Assembly (NCBI GenBank): GCA_024693025.1
Contig: JAILLS010000088.1
Span: 1 to 46,328, forward strand
Length of the DNA: 46,328 bases
Direction: 5' to 3'
DNA from: Succinivibrio sp.
GTDB taxonomy: Bacteria; Pseudomonadota; Gammaproteobacteria; Enterobacterales; Succinivibrionaceae
In this document: positions 42,607 to 46,328 of the stretch, piece by piece
How positions within the stretch are numbered: the stretch's first letter is position 1
Layout: the number at the start of each line of letters is the position of its first letter
Notes under the pieces: generated by a model
Database searches by the model: none
Seen by the model: the letters and a program-made list of their open reading frames with translations, nothing else
Told to the model about the DNA's origin: nothing
Made by a program: the position numbers and the translations under genes

Positions 42607-44220
42607 ATGAAAGTTACATTAGACGGGATCAGCAAGGACAAGGCTGCTTTTGAGCAGGCCGGAGTGGTCTTACCACGCTATGATGTTAAAAAGATGCAGG
42701 AGCATACGGTGTCACATCCGGTGTGGCTGCATATGGGTGCCGGCAACATTTTCCGCGGCTTTATCGCTTCTCTGCAGGAGCAGCTGCTCAATGAAGGTCT
42801 GCAGCAGTCCGGTATTCTGACCCTGACCCCGATCAGCGCCGAGTCCCGCGATTTAATCTTGGATCCGCATGACAATCTGACCATGTCAGTAACGCTTCTG
42901 CCTGATACCTCAGTTGAACTGCAGGTGATAGGTTCAGTGGTCCACGAATATGTGGTCAATGGATCAGATGAGGCAGATCTTAAGGCAGTAAGACAGATGT
43001 TCTGCGATCCTAAGCTGCAGATGCTCTCCTTTACCATTACCGAGAAAGGCTATGCCTTAACCGATATTGAAGGCAACCGCTTAAAGAGTGTCGAGCACGA
43101 TCTCAAAGAGGGTCCTGGCAAGTGCCAGCATGCCATGTCAGTAGTAGCTGCCATGCTCTTTGAAAGATTCAAGGCCGGCAGATATCCTCTGGCCGTGGTG
43201 TCCATGGACAACTGTGCCCGCAATGGCGACAAGCTGCGCGACTCCGTGCTGACCATCGCCAAGGGCTGGCTGGACAACGGTTTTGTGGAGCGTGACTTTA
43301 TCGACTATCTGAATGACGGTTCCTGTGTCTCCTTCCCATGCACCATGATCGACAAGATTACGCCAAGACCAGATCCTGTGATCTGCAAGAAATTAGGCGA
43401 CATGGGTATCGAGGATATGGATCCGGTCAAGACCAAGTTCGGTACTTTCCTGGCACCGTTTGTCAATGCTGAAAAACCTCAGTATCTGGTGGTTGAGGAT
43501 GATTTCCCGAATGGCCGTCCTCCGCTTGAGAAGGCCGGGGTGCTGTTTACCGATAAGCGCGGCGTGGATCTGTGCGAGCGCATGAAGGTTACCACCTGCC
43601 TCAATCCTCTGCACACCGCCATGGCTGTGTATGGCTGTGTCTTAGGCTATGAGCGCATTTCCGCCGAAATGGAAGACAAGCAGATCGTTGCTCTGGTCAA
43701 GAAGCTGGGCTTTGATGAAGGTCTCAAAGTGGTGGAGGATCCTAAGATCCTCAATCCGCGCGATTTCATCACCGAAGTTGTCGAACAGCGTCTGACCAAC
43801 AAGTGCCTGCCTGATACTCCTCAGCGTATTGCCACTGATACCTCGCTGAAGGTACCGGTACGTTTTGGCGAAACTCTGAAGAACTATCAGAAGCAGGGAC
43901 TGGATGCATCTACCCTGGTGGCTCTGCCTCTGGCAATTGCAGGCTGGCTGCGCTATCTGATGGCTGTAGATGACAACGGCAAGCCGATTGAGCTCTCTGA
44001 TGATCCTCAGAAGGCAGATCTGCAGGGCTATCTTGGCAAAATTAAATTTGGCGAGCCGGAAAGCGTCAAGGACAATCTGCATCCGATTCTCTCTAATGCC
44101 GCTCTGTTTGGCGTCAATCTCTATGACGTGAGCTTAGGTTTACTGGTAGAAACCATGTTTGCCAAGGAGATTGCAGGCCCTGGTGCGGTACGTAAAACCC
44201 TGATTGAATATCTTGGCTAA
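42607..44220 (+). CDS. uxuB: Fructuronate reductase (mannonate oxidoreductase)
   Basis: A 537-residue member of the mannitol dehydrogenase family that reduces D-fructuronate to D-mannonate with NADH. The nucleotide-binding start VWLHMGAGNIFRGF is near 40, and VVSMDNCARNGDKLRD, near 200, is the family motif. PCTMIDKITPRPD and the C-terminal CLNPLHTAMAVYG with its catalytic Lys region follow. It is longer than the E. coli enzyme (about 486) and belongs to the ~540-residue type. It follows uxuA by 31 nt with AAGGA upstream, and a strong terminator ends the operon. Confidence 0.93.
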   Translation: MKVTLDGISKDKAAFEQAGVVLPRYDVKKMQEHTVSHPVWLHMGAGNIFRGFIASLQEQLLNEGLQQSGILTLTPISAESRDLILDPHDNLTMSVTLLPDTSVELQVIGSVVHEYVVNGSDEADLKAVRQMFCDPKLQMLSFTITEKGYALTDIEGNRLKSVEHDLKEGPGKCQHAMSVVAAMLFERFKAGRYPLAVVSMDNCARNGDKLRDSVLTIAKGWLDNGFVERDFIDYLNDGSCVSFPCTMIDKITPRPDPVICKKLGDMGIEDMDPVKTKFGTFLAPFVNAEKPQYLVVEDDFPNGRPPLEKAGVLFTDKRGVDLCERMKVTTCLNPLHTAMAVYGCVLGYERISAEMEDKQIVALVKKLGFDEGLKVVEDPKILNPRDFITEVVEQRLTNKCLPDTPQRIATDTSLKVPVRFGETLKNYQKQGLDASTLVALPLAIAGWLRYLMAVDDNGKPIELSDDPQKADLQGYLGKIKFGEPESVKDNLHPILSNAALFGVNLYDVSLGLLVETMFAKEIAGPGAVRKTLIEYLG

Positions 44221-44255
44221 GTCTGTTTCCATAGTCTGTAGCTTATAGAATCTTG

Positions 44256-44294
44256 ATCCTTGTTCCAATCTTTTGGAACAGGGATTTTTTTTTT
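44256..44294 (+). terminator. Rho-independent terminator of uxuAB
   Basis: A 13-pair stem (one G-U) with a four-base loop (44256-44268 with 44273-44285) is followed by a run of ten T residues. It lies 36 nt past the uxuB stop. Confidence 0.92.
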
Positions 44295-44358
44295 CAGAGT
44301 AAAGCTCATTTATGGAATAGAATGGGCCTTAGGCCATCGTCTTTGAGGAGATTTTGCT

Positions 44359-45720
44359 ATGAATACGCATCTGATTACGGTTGAGTCCTTAGAGCAGCTC
44401 AAGGCACTGATTGCAGAAACCCTAGAGCTTAAGGGTCCTCAGTGTGATTTGAATTTTATTGATGTTTCACAGCTTGAGGATCTGCACGGCCTGTTCCGCA
44501 ACTCTCCTTTTAACGGTGACGTGAGCAGATGGGATGTCTCTCATGTCAAATCCATGCGCAACCTGTTTGAGAATTCTGCCTTCACCGGCGATCTGAGCCG
44601 CTGGGATGTTTCAGATGCTGAAGATATGAGCGGCATGTTCATGCATGCTGCCTTTAATGGGGATCTGAGCTCCTGGAATGTGTCTAACGTTACTGATATG
44701 TCAGATATGTTCAGACATTCCTGCTTCAATGGTCAGCTTAACAGCTGGGATGTTTCGCACGTGCGCAATATGGATGGCATGTTTGCCAGCTCCAGCTTCA
44801 ATCAGCCGCTTGATCACTGGGATGTAAGCTCCGTAGATTCAATGGCCTTTATGTTTGCCAACTCAGTCTTTGATCAGGATATTTCAGGCTGGGATGTCAG
44901 CAATGTCTCGGTTATGAGCAATATGTTTGCCTGTTCAGAATTCAATCAGGATGTGAGCGCCTGGGATGTATCTGCGGTGTATGCCATGGACAGCATGTTC
45001 TACGACTCAAAATACAATCAGCCTCTTTCTGACTGGGATGTCTCCGGGGTTGAGGATATGAGCAGCATGTTTGCCTACTCCGTCTTCAATCAGCCTCTCA
45101 ACAGCTGGGATGTGGCCGAGGTCGGGGATATGAGCTATATGTTTGCCAGCTCTAATTTCAATCAGCCTCTCTCGGACTGGGAAGTGGGCAATGTCTATAA
45201 CTTTGAGGGCATGTTTGCAGACTCAGACTATGAGCATGATGTGGAGAACTGGGAGGTGCAGGCTGATGCCAACCTCGGTATGATGTTCGGTGAGGACCGG
45301 GATGAGTGGGTGCTGAATCGCAGTGACTCTCAGCAGGATTTTGAGGATGAGGATAACCTTGCTGAGGACCCTGAGGCTTTCACAGAGGAAGAGGAGCAGC
45401 CTGAGGATTACCCGGAGAATGGCGAGTACGAGGATGATGAGTACGAAGATGACGAGTCTGCTGATGAGGATGATGAGTACGATGAAGATGCGGAAGATGA
45501 TGAGGAATATGACGAGGATGAACCTCTAGAGGATGAGGAATATCCTGACGAAGATTATGATGAAGAAGATGTTGAAGATGAAGATGAGTATGACGCAGAC
45601 GATGAAGAAGAGTACGACGAAGATGATTATGATGAGGACGAGGAGCAGGCCGATGAGGATGAATATGAGGAAGATGAGCCTTTAGATGAAGAGGACTATG
45701 ATAAAGAGCCTCGCAAATAG
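44359..45720 (+). CDS. BspA-like (DUF285) repeat protein with long acidic C-terminal tail
   Basis: A 453-residue protein. After a 45-residue start, about ten tandem 24-residue repeats (about 50-290) read FNxxLSxWDVSxVxxMxxMFxxSx, the DUF285/BspA-type leucine-rich repeat; an eleventh copy is degenerate. From about 315 to the end it is a tail of Asp, Glu and Tyr with almost no basic residues. There is no signal peptide or anchor, so it is presumably cytoplasmic, or exported by an unrecognised route. GAGGAG precedes the ATG. Repeats of this kind are common in host-associated bacteria and are linked to protein binding. The monocistronic gene has its own terminator. Function unknown. Confidence 0.88.
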   Translation: MNTHLITVESLEQLKALIAETLELKGPQCDLNFIDVSQLEDLHGLFRNSPFNGDVSRWDVSHVKSMRNLFENSAFTGDLSRWDVSDAEDMSGMFMHAAFNGDLSSWNVSNVTDMSDMFRHSCFNGQLNSWDVSHVRNMDGMFASSSFNQPLDHWDVSSVDSMAFMFANSVFDQDISGWDVSNVSVMSNMFACSEFNQDVSAWDVSAVYAMDSMFYDSKYNQPLSDWDVSGVEDMSSMFAYSVFNQPLNSWDVAEVGDMSYMFASSNFNQPLSDWEVGNVYNFEGMFADSDYEHDVENWEVQADANLGMMFGEDRDEWVLNRSDSQQDFEDEDNLAEDPEAFTEEEEQPEDYPENGEYEDDEYEDDESADEDDEYDEDAEDDEEYDEDEPLEDEEYPDEDYDEEDVEDEDEYDADDEEEYDEDDYDEDEEQADEDEYEEDEPLDEEDYDKEPRK

Positions 45721-45794
45721 TTAGCTCAGGCCCAAACCTTCAGCAGGCAGCTAGCTGTTAAGCTGAGGATTCGTTGGCAGTAAGGTTTAAAGAT

Positions 45795-45819
45795 AAGGTC
45801 AGCTCAGGCTGGCCTTTTT
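45795..45819 (+). terminator. Rho-independent terminator of the BspA-like gene
   Basis: AAGGTCAGC pairs with GCTGGCCTT (one G-U) around TCAG and is followed by a short T run. Confidence 0.8.
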
Positions 45820-46028
45820 GTTGTCAAAGAGCATAAGTCCGGAGAGTGAAAGTTTCTCCGTGTAAACTCCAATAAGTCATCACTGAAGATATTAAACAAT
45901 ATACTTGGCTATCCTATCAACTTTAAGTTTAGTAAATTTATGACTTGTTATTAAAAATTCTAATTATTTAACAATAAGATACAAATAATGTTGCCAGTAC
46001 AAATAAAGATTACAGTGAATTCAAAGAG
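45820..46028. other. A/T-rich intergenic stretch
   Basis: About 209 bp, very A/T-rich, between the BspA-like terminator and the end of the transposase-like frame. With the terminator, the gene-free gap is 308 bp. No frame, repeat or promoter stands out; it may mark the outer edge of the mobile element entering from the right. Confidence 0.4.
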
Positions 46029-46328
46029 TTATTGTAATAAGTACACATTTGGATTAGGACACATTATAGTTTTAATGTGTCGCGCCACATTAAAACTATA
46101 CTTTGATAGACATTGCAAGGCGCTTATGACTCTGGTCATAATGCGCTTGAGATTTTTTCTAAGATAATGGGTTCGCCTGGGATGGTAATAGACTGCGTCA
46201 ATAATGGAATCTGACTGGGTAACAGAAAGCTCATCGAAAACTTCAGCGTTCTGAATTGACTGGTTGACGGCAGTTAAGGTTTTAATGGTATGCCTGCAGA
46301 AAGGAATAATAAAGTCAGGGAGGACCCT
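46029..46328 (-). CDS. Transposase-like protein, C-terminal part, truncated by window edge
   Basis: The minus-strand frame is open from the right edge for 99 codons to TAA at 46029-46031, so only the C-terminal end is visible. It begins RVLPDFIIPFCRHT, a pattern seen in the DUF6431 / zinc-ribbon transposase-associated proteins of insertion elements. It continues with a charged helical stretch (HPRRTHYLRKNLKRIMTRVISAL). The family call is tentative because the diagnostic N-terminal Cys motifs lie outside the window. The last 30 codons contain the nested inverted repeats at 46059-46100, so the natural C-terminus may be earlier or the stop region altered. Confidence 0.5.
   Translation of the reverse strand, partial: RVLPDFIIPFCRHTIKTLTAVNQSIQNAEVFDELSVTQSDSIIDAVYYHPRRTHYLRKNLKRIMTRVISALQCLSKYSFNVARHIKTIMCPNPNVYLLQ
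46059..46100. repeat. Two overlapping, mutually exclusive hairpins
   Basis: A perfect 15-bp inverted repeat (TATAGTTTTAATGTG, 46065-46079, with its complement at 46086-46100) surrounds the loop TCGCGC. Its left arm also forms an alternative stem, ACACATTA (46059-46066) with TAATGTGT (46073-46080). Only one can form at a time. It lies in the 3' part of the truncated transposase-like frame. Confidence 0.8.

Overview
The window reads as chromosomal DNA of a host-associated, anaerobic gammaproteobacterium. The best guess is a Succinivibrionaceae-like gut or rumen organism. This rests on gene content: slyX overlapping bioB, TRAP transporters, uronate and hexonate catabolism, glycosidases, a D-lactate dehydrogenase and a [4Fe-4S] L-serine dehydratase with SdaC. 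No rRNA, tRNA, CRISPR array or intact insertion sequence was seen.

Layout. 1-2599: a dctPQM TRAP operon, cut at the left edge. 2600-4260: a gene-poor stretch with a three-copy 23-bp tandem repeat and one SnoaL-like gene. 4261-7963: D-lactate dehydrogenase and a GH31 glycosidase. 8217-9324: a Gly/Cys-rich small protein and a divergent lipoprotein. 9563-16556: a second TRAP operon leading into an LgoD/RspB-like dehydrogenase, tagaturonate reductase (uxaB) and altronate dehydratase (uxaA). 16706-19651: a periplasmic-sensor EAL protein. 19856-21042: bioB-slyX. 21312-24929: a five-gene operon around an unusual P1B-type ATPase with HMA-like and small membrane proteins. 24931-29887: a Nudix hydrolase and an RND efflux pair. 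30063-33840: CorA, a TIGR04076-like protein and a PiT phosphate transporter. 34000-36903: a FIST/HD-GYP/PAS/GGDEF protein. 36994-41084: sdaC, L-serine dehydratase and a GH1 beta-glucosidase on the minus strand. 41454-44220: uxuA-uxuB behind a perfect 14-bp inverted repeat. 44359-45720: a BspA-like repeat protein with a long acidic tail. 46029-46328: the C-terminal end of a transposase-like ORF that enters from the right edge.

How the genes work together. Hexuronates or hexonates probably enter by TRAP transport. They are then processed by the UxaB/UxaA (altronate) and UxuB/UxuA (mannonate) branches, which converge on 2-keto-3-deoxygluconate. The dehydrogenase next to uxaB would feed L-galactonate (or a related hexonate) in as tagaturonate. 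GH31 and GH1 enzymes supply sugars, LdhA removes reducing equivalents, and SdaC with the serine dehydratase turns serine into pyruvate. Two large cyclic-di-GMP proteins (EAL; HD-GYP plus GGDEF) point to second-messenger control.

The least ordinary parts are the HMA-like/P-type ATPase operon, the FIST-HD-GYP-PAS-GGDEF fusion, the acidic-tailed BspA-like protein, the corA leader with competing structures and possible ribosome-site masking, and the nested competing hairpins near the right edge. All functional statements are read from sequence motifs and family knowledge; no searches were run.
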